DNA from: CAYMUL01 sp964393605
GTDB taxonomy: Bacteria > Bacteroidota > Ignavibacteria > Ignavibacteriales > Ignavibacteriaceae
Assembly (NCBI GenBank): GCA_964393605.1
Contig: CAYMUL010000002.1
Coordinates: 152,946 to 216,945, forward strand
Length of the DNA stretch: 64,000 nt
Direction: 5' to 3'
This document shows, one piece after another, positions 52,901 through 60,748 of the stretch. A model generated the notes under the pieces. The model was not told the DNA's origin, ran no database searches, and worked only from the letters and a program-made list of their open reading frames with translations. Position numbers and translations under genes: made by a program. Within the stretch, counting starts at the first letter, position 1, and the number at the start of each line of letters is the position of its first letter.

Positions 52901-53213
52901 CTTTCTTTTTTAGCTTAAAATTTGTGAAACAAAGTTAGTTTCGATAAATGCGATTTGCAACAGAAAGAATTGTGAATGGAGAATAATTAAAAATTACAAA
53001 TTGAAAATTAAAAATGAATATCCATTCGCGCTTCTTCGCGAACTTGGCGGTTAAAAAAAAAACTTGTTTGTGATTTTTCTGTTCCTGTGCTTTCGTGGCG
53101 ATGTTGTCTGAAAATATGCATATCCTAAGTTAATAAGCGATAATCAGTTTATATCACGCGCGATCGGATTTTTCTAATATGAAAAATTCTTCGACGTTGT
53201 ATTTTACAATTGA
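52901..53213. other. Divergent promoter gap with repeat fragments
   Basis: This 313-base stretch between divergent genes has no coding frame. It holds an A/T-rich run (52986-53017, AATTAAAAATTACAAATTG...) that recurs at 63931-63949, and pieces of the dispersed repeat family near 53026-53045 (CTTCGCGAACTTGGCGGTT) and 53083-53104 (CTGTGCTTTCGTGGCGAT). It must also hold the promoters of both flanking genes, but none stood out. Confidence 0.6.
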
Positions 53214-54854
53214 ATGAATAAAAATTTATTTCCTATCACCGTTGAAGAAGAAACTCTTGTCAAGCAAAAACTAAAATCGTTTTCGGTTGAAGAAAAAGTC
53301 GGACAACTTTTTATGCCCGGACTGCTCGGTAATTATCTTTCCGAAGATTCCGAAGAATTTGCGCGGTTAAAAAATCTTGTAAAGAAATTTAAAGTCGGTG
53401 GATTTGTAATGTTCAGCGGGCACGTGCATGATTATGTTGCCAACATTCACAAACTGCAATTGCTTTCGGACACTCCACTTTTAATTTCTGCAGATTTCGA
53501 ACGCGGCGTTGCAATGCGGATTCCCGAAGCTACTCATATGCCGCATGCGATGGGTTTGGCAGCAACGAATGATTTATCTCTTGTTCAAAAAGCGGCGGAA
53601 ATAATTTCTAAAGAAACCCGCGCACTTGGCGTTCATCAAAATTATGCACCTGTTGCGGATATCAGCTCAAACTATCTAAACCCGATTGTGAACACCCGCG
53701 CCTTCTCCGATGATGCTGAAATTGCCGCATCATTTGCAACTGCATTTATCAAGGGGATGAGGAAGTATAAAATAATTTCAACCGCAAAACATTTTCCCGG
53801 ACACGGAAACACGGAGATCGATTCGCACCGCGAGCTTCCCACAATTTCTTCCTCAAAAAAAACAATGTTTGAGCGTGAACTGCTTCCTTTCATCAATCTG
53901 ATTGAAGAAGGAGTGCAGAGTATTATGATTGGACATCTCGCCGTTCCGGCTTTTGAAGAGAAAGAAAATCTTCCGGCAGTTTTATCTGAAAAAATTATTA
54001 CGGACATATTAAAAAAACAATTGGGTTTCAAAGGTTTGATTGTTACAGATGCGTTGAACATGCAAGCCGTTTGCAATTATTTCTCCGTCGGCGAATCCGC
54101 AGTTGAAGCATTTAAAGCGGGTAACGATTTACTCCTCTTTACCGCCGATGACGAAATTGCTATCCGAGCTGTGATTGAAGCAGTTAAACGCGGTGAAATT
54201 TCTTTGGAAAGATTGAACGAAAGCGTCGAGAAAATCTTGCGCGCAAAAGCATGGGTTGGATTATTTGATAATGAGAATCGCCTGCCGGAAGTTCATGCCG
54301 CATCAAAAAAAATTGCGACGAAGAAAAATCTTTCCACCGCTTACGAAATTGCAAGTCGTTCTATCACTCTTGTGAAAGACAGCAAAAATATTTTCCCTCT
54401 CAATTTTAAACAAAATATAACTTGCATTACTTTATCAGATTCTGCCGCGACCGAAACAGAGTCATTCTTTCAGAAATATCTCGACCAAAATATTTTTCTT
54501 AAAAGGAAAATTATGTTGAGTTCCAACAGCAGTAAAAATGAAATCGACGATGCGTTGCAACTTGTTGAAGAAGATGAAGTATTATTGATTGCGACATTCG
54601 TGCGTATCCGCGCTTATCAAGGTTTTAGCGGCTTGCCGGAAGGGTTGAATTATTTCCTTCGCGAGATAACATCCCGAAAAAATAAACATGCGGTAATTTC
54701 ATTTGGCAATCCTTATCTGCTTTCTTTGATTCCCGAAATAAATACCTACATTGCCGCATTCGGCGACTCCCCTATCGTGCAGAAAAGTTGTGCGGATATA
54801 ATCTTGAACGGAAAAAAATTTTTAGGGAAAAAACCGATAACAATTATTAATTAA
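53214..54854 (+). CDS. Glycoside hydrolase family 3, beta-N-acetylhexosaminidase (NagZ-like)
   Basis: The 546-residue protein has the NagZ signature KHFPGHGNTEIDSHRELP, whose Asp-His dyad is the acid/base, and VTDALNMQAV, holding the nucleophile Asp. GQLFMPGLLGNYL and ADFERGVAMRI are typical. There is no signal peptide, so a cytosolic muropeptide-recycling role is expected: it removes GlcNAc from GlcNAc-anhydroMurNAc peptides. A C-terminal GH3 domain (from about residue 370) is included, longer than the 340-residue E. coli enzyme. It is one of the two plus-strand genes in the window. Confidence 0.9.
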   Translation: MNKNLFPITVEEETLVKQKLKSFSVEEKVGQLFMPGLLGNYLSEDSEEFARLKNLVKKFKVGGFVMFSGHVHDYVANIHKLQLLSDTPLLISADFERGVAMRIPEATHMPHAMGLAATNDLSLVQKAAEIISKETRALGVHQNYAPVADISSNYLNPIVNTRAFSDDAEIAASFATAFIKGMRKYKIISTAKHFPGHGNTEIDSHRELPTISSSKKTMFERELLPFINLIEEGVQSIMIGHLAVPAFEEKENLPAVLSEKIITDILKKQLGFKGLIVTDALNMQAVCNYFSVGESAVEAFKAGNDLLLFTADDEIAIRAVIEAVKRGEISLERLNESVEKILRAKAWVGLFDNENRLPEVHAASKKIATKKNLSTAYEIASRSITLVKDSKNIFPLNFKQNITCITLSDSAATETESFFQKYLDQNIFLKRKIMLSSNSSKNEIDDALQLVEEDEVLLIATFVRIRAYQGFSGLPEGLNYFLREITSRKNKHAVISFGNPYLLSLIPEINTYIAAFGDSPIVQKSCADIILNGKKFLGKKPITIIN

Positions 54855-54866
54855 TAGTTATTAGTT

Positions 54867-55370
54867 AATAATTGTAGTTACATAAAACATCCAATAGCAC
54901 ACTGATGACACGGATAAAACAGATTTTCACAGATTTCTCTATGCGAAGATCAGATAATATCAACGCTTGCGTAACTGATGTGAATAATTTCATAAGGTTT
55001 TTATTATTTTATTTTTCAGTTAGTAAATCATGTCACGCATATATTCAGTAATATTCGCCACAAAGGCACCAAGGCACAAAGAAGTTATGACTAAAAGAAC
55101 GAACCATAAGTTTTTCCTTAGAGTCTTCGTGCCTTATGCCATAGGCATCACTATGTGAGTGGCAAAAAAAAATTTTAGCGCGTAACTTGAAATACTAAGT
55201 TTCATTAAAAATAAGGTTAAGAAATTCAAAATGTACAAGAACTGTGCAATCTATAATCCGAAAACACTTTTTGCATTTAAAAACCATTTCGAATCTGATT
55301 GCAATATCATGAGCAGACAAAATATTACAATGATAAACCTTAATTAATTTCTCAACCTTAGTAACAATAA
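54867..55370 (+). repeat. Left copy of a ~500-bp dispersed non-coding repeat
   Basis: This stretch matches the reverse complement of 60201-60699 almost end to end, by eye about 80-90 percent identical. The best-conserved core is TGCCATAGGCATCACTATGT and its continuation (55137-55164), unchanged between copies, which can fold as TGCCA/TGGCA around TCAC-TAT-GTGA. No open frame runs through it and no transposase is nearby. It includes segments of a widespread type (CACAGATTTTCACAGATT; CGCCACAAAGGCACCAAGGC). Confidence 0.8.
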
Positions 55371-55404
55371 TTCTCTTCAGCAGTCAACCTTATTCACCTA
55401 TTTG

Positions 55405-55520
55405 AACAATTAACAGAACTTACACAAAACTTCTGATAGCACAGTGATGACACAGATTCTACTGACTTTCACAGATTTCCATCAGCGAAGATCTGTCAAA
55501 ATCAGCGTTATCTGTGTTCT
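55405..55520 (+). repeat. Second copy of the repeat's 5' module
   Basis: The segment AACTTACACAAAACTTCTGA through the CACAGATTCTACTGACTTTC and CACAGATTTCCATCAGCGA portions repeats the first 110 or so bases of the element at 54867, in the same orientation, and is closer to the right-hand copy than to the left. It marks a partial or tandem insertion. Confidence 0.65.
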
Positions 55521-55603
55521 ATTTCTAAATGTGAATGTCAACAAAATATGATAATACGAATGATAGCGTAACTTCTCTTAATAATTAAAGGGAGATGAAC
55601 TAA

Positions 55604-55684
55604 ATGTTGCACATGAATAAATTCAGGGGAAGAATGGCTTCTCGAATAAGTACACTTATAAACTTTATGTTAAGAAAAATTTAA
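55604..55684 (+). CDS. 26-codon ORF, doubtful
   Basis: An ATG at 55604 follows AAGGGAGATGAACTAA and opens a 26-codon frame for a basic, amphipathic peptide (MLHMNKFRGRMASRISTLIN...). The ribosome-binding site is decent, but the frame is short, lies in repeat-derived sequence and has no known relative that I recognise. Confidence 0.2.
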   Translation: MLHMNKFRGRMASRISTLINFMLRKI

Positions 55685-55693
55685 TCTGCGTAA

Positions 55694-56290
55694 TTAAAAA
55701 ATCAGTAAAACTCTCGTTCCAATTTTCAGTTCGGGACCGGTTGCTAAACCGTCCGATGATTCCACCGGGAAAACACTGTAACGCGAAAACTTTATATAAC
55801 CAAGATTTATACTTGCTAAAGCATACACATCAACCATACTTCCGAGTATGATTGCCGCTTCAGCACCGATACGCATTGAGCCATACATTCCGCTTAACTC
55901 CACTCCGTTCTTTTGTTTTTCGGAGGAGAATCCGCCGAGTACCAAATCTGCTTGAAAGCCCACAGTCATTGCATCATTAAACTCCATTTGAACACCGAGA
56001 AACATAGGGACATTCCAATGCACAAGCTCTATCGTTGAACCGGATGATTTATCCTCCAGATTAGCTGTTGTGTGTGCATAATCAAATCCGAAGTGAAGAA
56101 GGAAATCATCGACAGGTAAGGGCAAAGAAAAACCGACGAAGTAACCGGAGAAAAGTGGCGACTTCTCATAACCGAGTTGATCAAACGCCCCAGCAGTAAT
56201 GGAGTTATAATTCACTCCGCCACGGAGTGTAATTTGTGCAATGTTTAAACTTGCTAAAAGCAGGATGAAGAAAAATATTTTAATTCTCAT
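55694..56290 (-). CDS. Outer-membrane beta-barrel protein (porin-like)
   Basis: The 198-residue protein has a signal peptide (about residues 1-18, ending near LNIAQ). It then shows alternating beta strands typical of the small barrels in Bacteroidota (PF13568-like): LRGGVNYNSITAGAF, VDDFLLHFGFDYAH, MTVGFQADLVLGG, VYALASINLGYIKF and a C-terminal KIGTRVLLIF strand with a terminal Phe. Localisation in the outer membrane is expected; transport or structural role unknown. A partial copy of the regulatory palindrome lies about 100 bases upstream (56390-56403). Confidence 0.8.
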   Translation of the reverse strand: MRIKIFFFILLLASLNIAQITLRGGVNYNSITAGAFDQLGYEKSPLFSGYFVGFSLPLPVDDFLLHFGFDYAHTTANLEDKSSGSTIELVHWNVPMFLGVQMEFNDAMTVGFQADLVLGGFSSEKQKNGVELSGMYGSMRIGAEAAIILGSMVDVYALASINLGYIKFSRYSVFPVESSDGLATGPELKIGTRVLLIF

Positions 56291-56389
56291 AATTTTGTTT
56301 GAGAGTGTTGAACATGAATGATAGCGATTCGTATTTCATTTAAGAAAAAATTTTTTGGCGAGAAGTTATGCCAATAATTGATTGTCTAT

Positions 56390-56403
56390 ATAACTCAGTT
56401 GAG
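56390..56403. promoter_or_regulatory. Partial operator-like site upstream of the barrel gene
   Basis: ATAACTCA-GT-TGAG matches the left arm and the inner right arm of the perfect palindromes at 59449 and 60135. It sits about 100 bases before the start of the barrel gene. Binding by the response regulator is inferred. Confidence 0.4.
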
Positions 56404-56452
56404 CGGAGTTCAATCCTTTGTGGATAAATTTATCGCCAAAATATATGAAACC

Positions 56453-58078
56453 TTATTTTGTTAAAATCATTTTCTTTGTTTCGGAAAAATTTCCGGCTCT
56501 GAGTTTGTAGAAATATAATCCGCTCGGTAGATGACTTGCGGAGAATTCAATTTCGTAACTTTCTGCTTCCCTAAATTCATCTACGAGAGTGGCAACTTCA
56601 TTTCCAAGCATATCATAAACTTTCAAAGTTTGATGACTGCTTACTGGCGACTGCCAACTGATTTTAGTGCTTGGATTAAAGGGATTCGGGTAGTTCTGAG
56701 ACAATACCAAATTCTCCGGAAAATTTTGGGAGTTATCATTTACGCTTGTTGGAAGTTCGGGATTAAATCTGACTAAAGCGAAATCGGTAAAAGTACCATT
56801 TATTGTTGAGCCGCTTGCAACTATTTTTCCATCCGGCTGAACAAATACTGAATACGCCGCATCACTAATACTTGACAAATCCAAATTGAGTTTTTTATCA
56901 AGAGTTCCGTTTGAATTAATACGGGCGAGGCTGAAGTCTGTTAAGTAATTCGAGTCTGTCGATGAGCCTACAACCACAAATTTACCGTCCGTCTGCATTG
57001 ACATCGAATAAACCTGGTCAGTATTGCCGTTAAAATCAACGAAGATAAACCCTTTCGAACTAAATGTATTATCGATTATACCGATTGAACTATATCTAAT
57101 TACAAAAAAATCCATTTCATTTGTTTCTTTAGTAACAACACCGGCGACAACGACTTTACCATCACTCTGAATAACTACTGCACGCGCTTCCTCATGTTTT
57201 ATTGTAAATGATCCCACGAATTGGTGACTTACAATTCCCCCCGTGCCAAAACTTGTATCAAGCGTGCCATCGGAATTAAATCTAACCACAGCATTAAAAA
57301 TTGGATTAGAACTTGAACCGCTTGCCTGCCATGAACCTACAACAACAATTTTCCCATCAGCCTGCTGAATGGCATTGGAAACTTTATCAATTCCATTTGA
57401 TTCCAAATCTGTAGTAACAAAACCGTTAGTTCCAAATGTGTTGTCAATTGTTCCATCGGAGTTAAATCTCGCCATGAATAAATCGCTTTTTGTTCCTGTC
57501 AGAGTGTTCTCAACATATCCAACTACAAGGTATTTATCTGAGATAATAAAAACCTTCTTCCCAAATGAATTATGACCAAAAGAACCTGTAACCGGGACTT
57601 TAATTTTTACAATTCCATCTGTGCCAAAAGTCGCATCAATTGAACCATCGGAGGCGTAGCGAACTAGAGCGATCCATTTCCAATTGCTATCATCACTCTT
57701 TTCTACATAACCGCAAGTTATTATTTTTCCGTCAGGGTGCACGGCGATAGAATAAATCTCATCATATTTTGTCGCATCAAGAGCAGTCTTTACCGTGCCG
57801 GGTGGAACAAATCCTACGCCGGTTGGATTGAAAGTAACGTCAAGAGTTCCATCTACATTGTATCGCGCTAAAGCGAAGTTTCTATCTGTTTGTCCCGCTG
57901 CAAGAATTTTTCCATCGGGGTAAAGATATGTATCAAAAATTCCATCCGTTAAGCTCATTCCAAAATTAGTTGAGATATTTGTTTTTACGATGCCGCCGTT
58001 TCCAAAAGTGTTGTCCAAAAGGCTTTGCGGGGTCATTGCTGTGCAAATTAATAAGATTGTTGCAATTAGTTTTTTCAT
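56453..58078 (-). CDS. Delta-60 repeat protein with type IX sorting domain
   Basis: The 541-residue protein has a signal peptide and six or more repeats of the 'delta-60' type (LDNTFGNGGIVKT, IDATFGTDGIVKI, IDNTFGTNGFVTT, LDTSFGTGGIVSH), each followed by ...ADGKIVVVGS-type strands, building a beta-propeller or solenoid. The C-terminal tail (NYPNPFNPSTKISW ... LPSGLYFYKL) directs type IX export. It is 13 bases after the Ycf48-like gene and probably in its operon. The last 64 bases are identical in sequence to the end of that gene. Confidence 0.85.
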   Translation of the reverse strand: MKKLIATILLICTAMTPQSLLDNTFGNGGIVKTNISTNFGMSLTDGIFDTYLYPDGKILAAGQTDRNFALARYNVDGTLDVTFNPTGVGFVPPGTVKTALDATKYDEIYSIAVHPDGKIITCGYVEKSDDSNWKWIALVRYASDGSIDATFGTDGIVKIKVPVTGSFGHNSFGKKVFIISDKYLVVGYVENTLTGTKSDLFMARFNSDGTIDNTFGTNGFVTTDLESNGIDKVSNAIQQADGKIVVVGSWQASGSSSNPIFNAVVRFNSDGTLDTSFGTGGIVSHQFVGSFTIKHEEARAVVIQSDGKVVVAGVVTKETNEMDFFVIRYSSIGIIDNTFSSKGFIFVDFNGNTDQVYSMSMQTDGKFVVVGSSTDSNYLTDFSLARINSNGTLDKKLNLDLSSISDAAYSVFVQPDGKIVASGSTINGTFTDFALVRFNPELPTSVNDNSQNFPENLVLSQNYPNPFNPSTKISWQSPVSSHQTLKVYDMLGNEVATLVDEFREAESYEIEFSASHLPSGLYFYKLRAGNFSETKKMILTK

Positions 58079-58090
58079 TTTTAGTTTTTC

Positions 58091-59383
58091 CTATTTTGTT
58101 AAAATCATTTTCTTTGTTTCGGAAAAATTTCCGGCTCTGAGTTTGTAGAAATATATCCCGCTTGGTAGAGACGTTGCGCGGTTACTGAGCGAAGCCGAAG
58201 TACGCAACGTCTTTACAGAGTTAAATTCAACTCCGTAACTTCCCGCTTCTCTGTATTCATCAACGAGTGTTGCAACTTCATTTCCAAGCATATCAAATAT
58301 TTTTAATGTTTGATGACCGCTTACCGGCGAATGCCAACTGATGCGAGTGCTCGGATTAAACGGGTTTGGATAATTTTGTTCTAAACTAAATTCATTTGGG
58401 AGAGAACCGTTCTCATCTCCGACAAAAGTAACTCCGCCGTTTGTTGTTTTATAGATTGCGCCTAAACTACCAACTGCCCAACCGGTATTTGCATCAATGA
58501 ATTGAACTGACATAAATGTTCCACCTAACAAATCTGGATTTAAAGTTTGAGTAACCCACGATGCCCCACCATCAGTAGTTTTTTGTATTCCTGGTGAACC
58601 TATCATGAGGAATGAGTAACCCACTGCATATCCTGTATTTAAGTCGGTGAAGTGAATTGAGTATCGATAACCGACTCCGACCGTTAGGGGAGGACCATCT
58701 TGCCAAGTCAAACCACTATCGGTAGTTTTTAGAACTAAGTTATTCGCTCCAGTAGTTGAAGTAGCATATCCGTTATTTGCATCAATAAATTGTATATCCC
58801 GCAGTTCTGAGAATGCGTTTATCTTCGTCCATGTTGCTCCACCATCTGTTGTTCGAGCGTAATCACTTCCGCCCCCGACCCATCCAAGGTTTTCATTCAT
58901 GAAATATATAACCTTTAACGCCTTTGTGAGATTACTCGTTTGCTCTGTCCAATTCGTTCCACCATTAGTTGTTTTTAGAATTTTTCCGCCATCTCCGGCA
59001 ATCCATCCTACATTTTCATTTATAAAAAAAACCGAGTAAAAAACAAAAGGAAGATTAAGAATATGAGAGTTCCAATTAGTTCCTCCATCCGTTGTAAAAA
59101 CGATTTGATTAAGTCCGCCGACTAACCATCCCTTCTGTTCAGATATAAAATGCATCGATTGAATATTGTAGTTTGGCGGGGTTGTTTGCTGATTCCAGTT
59201 TGTTCCGCCATCTACAGATTTAAGTAGAACAAAACCACCGCCGGCCCAACCAATATTTGCATTAAGAAATTGGACTGACATCGCATTAAATTGTGTAGTA
59301 GGGGGAGTTTGTTGATACCATTGTGCGAAAAGATTTACGCTTATTAAAATGAAAAATGTGCTAATTAGAAAAGTAGTTTTCAT
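58091..59383 (-). CDS. Ycf48/BNR-repeat surface protein with type IX sorting domain
   Basis: The 430-residue protein has a signal peptide and about six repeats with TTDGGTNWN and NTGWAVG/NIGWAGG motifs, the Ycf48-like (BNR) propeller pattern found in secreted bacterial proteins. The sorting domain contains NYPNPFNPSTRISW but has an insertion of about 14 residues (VKTLRTSASLSNRATS) before LPSGIYFYKL, caused by a palindromic DNA repeat at 58165-58216. The frame survives, so the tail may still work. A regulator-like palindrome lies 66 bases upstream of the ATG. Confidence 0.85.
   Translation of the reverse strand: MKTTFLISTFFILISVNLFAQWYQQTPPTTQFNAMSVQFLNANIGWAGGGFVLLKSVDGGTNWNQQTTPPNYNIQSMHFISEQKGWLVGGLNQIVFTTDGGTNWNSHILNLPFVFYSVFFINENVGWIAGDGGKILKTTNGGTNWTEQTSNLTKALKVIYFMNENLGWVGGGSDYARTTDGGATWTKINAFSELRDIQFIDANNGYATSTTGANNLVLKTTDSGLTWQDGPPLTVGVGYRYSIHFTDLNTGYAVGYSFLMIGSPGIQKTTDGGASWVTQTLNPDLLGGTFMSVQFIDANTGWAVGSLGAIYKTTNGGVTFVGDENGSLPNEFSLEQNYPNPFNPSTRISWHSPVSGHQTLKIFDMLGNEVATLVDEYREAGSYGVEFNSVKTLRTSASLSNRATSLPSGIYFYKLRAGNFSETKKMILTK
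58165..58216. repeat. Palindromic REP-like repeat inserted in a coding region
   Basis: GTAGAGACGTTGCG (58165-58178) pairs with CGCAACGTCTTTAC (58203-58216) with one mismatch; the loop contains ACTGAGCGAAGCCGAAGTAC. The same arm and loop types occur as short palindromic repeats in cyanobacterial and Bacteroidota genomes. Here it lies inside a sorting-domain codon run, in frame, and accounts for the extra residues. Confidence 0.75.
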
Positions 59384-59448
59384 TATTGCTCCTTATTATA
59401 AATATTTTGTTTTTTGTTGGGAAGATTGCCGCCGCACTTGAAGTTTTC

Positions 59449-59468
59449 AATAACTCAAGTGAGTTATT
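59449..59468. promoter_or_regulatory. Perfect 20-bp palindrome upstream of the T9SS gene pair
   Basis: AATAACTCA-AG-TGAGTTATT is a perfect inverted repeat with a 2-bp spacer. It overlaps the stop codon of the response regulator gene and lies 66 bases upstream of the Ycf48-like gene. The same arms occur at 60135-60154. A NarL-type operator is inferred; on the minus strand it is not followed by a T-run, so it is a poor terminator. Confidence 0.6.
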
Positions 59469-60102
59469 TTATCAAGTTCTCCTTTATTGCTTTTGAGACT
59501 GCCTGAATTTTCGAAGTTACCTGAAGTTTTTGATAAATATTTTTAAGATGGTTTCGCACTGTTTCATAACTGATAAAAAGTTTATCGGCAATTTGCCGGG
59601 AGTCGGTTCCGTCAACAAGCAGAGCAAGAATTTCTTTTTCTCTCGCAGTGAGTTGATAATCATTTTTTACTTCATCTTTTTCTTTGAAGTAATCGATAAC
59701 TTTTTTTGCAACGTAAGGAGACATCGGTGCACCGCCTTCGATAACATCTTCGATTGCACCAAGAATTTTTATCGGCGGAGTTTTTTTCAGAAGATAGCCG
59801 TCAGCCCCCGAAAGTATTGATTTGAAAATATTTTCATCATCATCAAACACGGTCATCATAATGATTTTAATGTTCGGGTATTTTTCTTTTAAGTGGGGAA
59901 TGGCTTCAATGCCCGATTTGCCGGGGAGATTAATATCGAGCAGAAGAACATCGCATTGCAAAGTTTTGTTCAACGCCGCTTCAACCGAGTTGTATTGTTC
60001 TTCGCAAAGAAAGTTTGGGGATGAATTTATAAGATTTATGAGTCCTTCTCTGAACTCTCGGTGGTCTTCAATTATCGAGACTAATATTTTTTCGTTTTTC
60101 AT
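59464..60102 (-). CDS. NarL/FixJ-type response regulator
   Basis: The 212-residue protein has a receiver domain with the acidic pair Glu12-Asp13, phospho-acceptor Asp56 (LLLDINLPG), Thr near MMTVF and Lys in YLLKKTPP, and a C-terminal LuxR-type helix-turn-helix (LTAREKEILALLVDGTDSRQ and then IADKLFISYETVRNHLKNI). It should be phosphorylated by the large sensor kinase encoded upstream, from which it is separated by 646 bases holding the repeat. Palindromes flank it at both ends. Targets unknown; the neighbouring surface-protein genes are the best candidates. Confidence 0.94.
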   Translation of the reverse strand: MKNEKILVSIIEDHREFREGLINLINSSPNFLCEEQYNSVEAALNKTLQCDVLLLDINLPGKSGIEAIPHLKEKYPNIKIIMMTVFDDDENIFKSILSGADGYLLKKTPPIKILGAIEDVIEGGAPMSPYVAKKVIDYFKEKDEVKNDYQLTAREKEILALLVDGTDSRQIADKLFISYETVRNHLKNIYQKLQVTSKIQAVSKAIKENLIK

Positions 60103-60134
60103 ATTCTAATTTTTGAATGCAAAATTTCATTCCC

Positions 60135-60154
60135 AATAACTCATTTGAGTTATT
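60135..60154. promoter_or_regulatory. Perfect 20-bp palindrome upstream of the response regulator gene
   Basis: AATAACTCA-TT-TGAGTTATT has the same 9-base arms as the site at 59449 and the same 2-base spacing. It lies 33 bases before the ATG at 60102, a position suited to autoregulation. It is a perfect inverted repeat in the sequence; regulator binding is inferred. Confidence 0.6.
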
Positions 60155-60200
60155 TGAGAAGTTATGCAATCGTTCTTTGTATCAGATTTTATAAAAGTAT

Positions 60201-60699
60201 TTATTGTTCCTAAGGTTGAGAAATGAATTAAGGTTTATCTTTGTCATATTTTGTTCGCTCATGAAATTGTATTCCGATTGAAATGATTTTTAAATGCAAA
60301 AAATGTTTCCTGATTATACATTGCTCTGGTTCTTGTACATTATGAATTTCTTAACCTGATTTTTAATGAACATTAGTAACTCAAGTTACGCGCTAAAATT
60401 TTTATTGCCACTCACATAGTGATGCCTATGGCAAAAGTCACGAAAGCACTAAGGGAAAACTTATGGTCGTTCTTTTATTCAAACCTTCTTTGTGCCTTGG
60501 AGTCTTCGTGGCGAATATTTTTGAATTATACGTAACAGAAATTGTATCTGAAAATAAAATAATAAAAGTCTTATTACATCATTCACCGCAGTTACGCAAT
60601 CGTTTTTATTATCTGATATTTGCTGATGGAAATCTGTGAAAATCAGTAGAATCTGTGTCATCAGTGTGCTATTGGTAGTTTTGCGTAACTTCAATTTTT
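60201..60699 (-). repeat. Right, inverted copy of the ~500-bp dispersed repeat
   Basis: The reverse complement matches 54867-55370, including the unchanged 28-base core (60406-60433) and the flanking TTTTAGCGCGTAACTTGA. It fills the gap between the sensor kinase and response regulator genes, and no coding frame is present in it. The two copies are about 5 kb apart in opposite orientation. Confidence 0.8.
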
Positions 60700-60748
60700 A
60701 AGAAGATAAATTGTGAAAGAATTTAATCTGAAACAGAGCATATCAATT

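Noticed and set aside
54855..55693. Insertion sequence at this gap
   Set aside because: No transposase frame or remnant was found; only non-coding repeat sequence.
56423..56434. GATAAATTTATC as an operator
   Set aside because: A perfect 12-bp palindrome, but AT-rich and found only once, so chance is likely.
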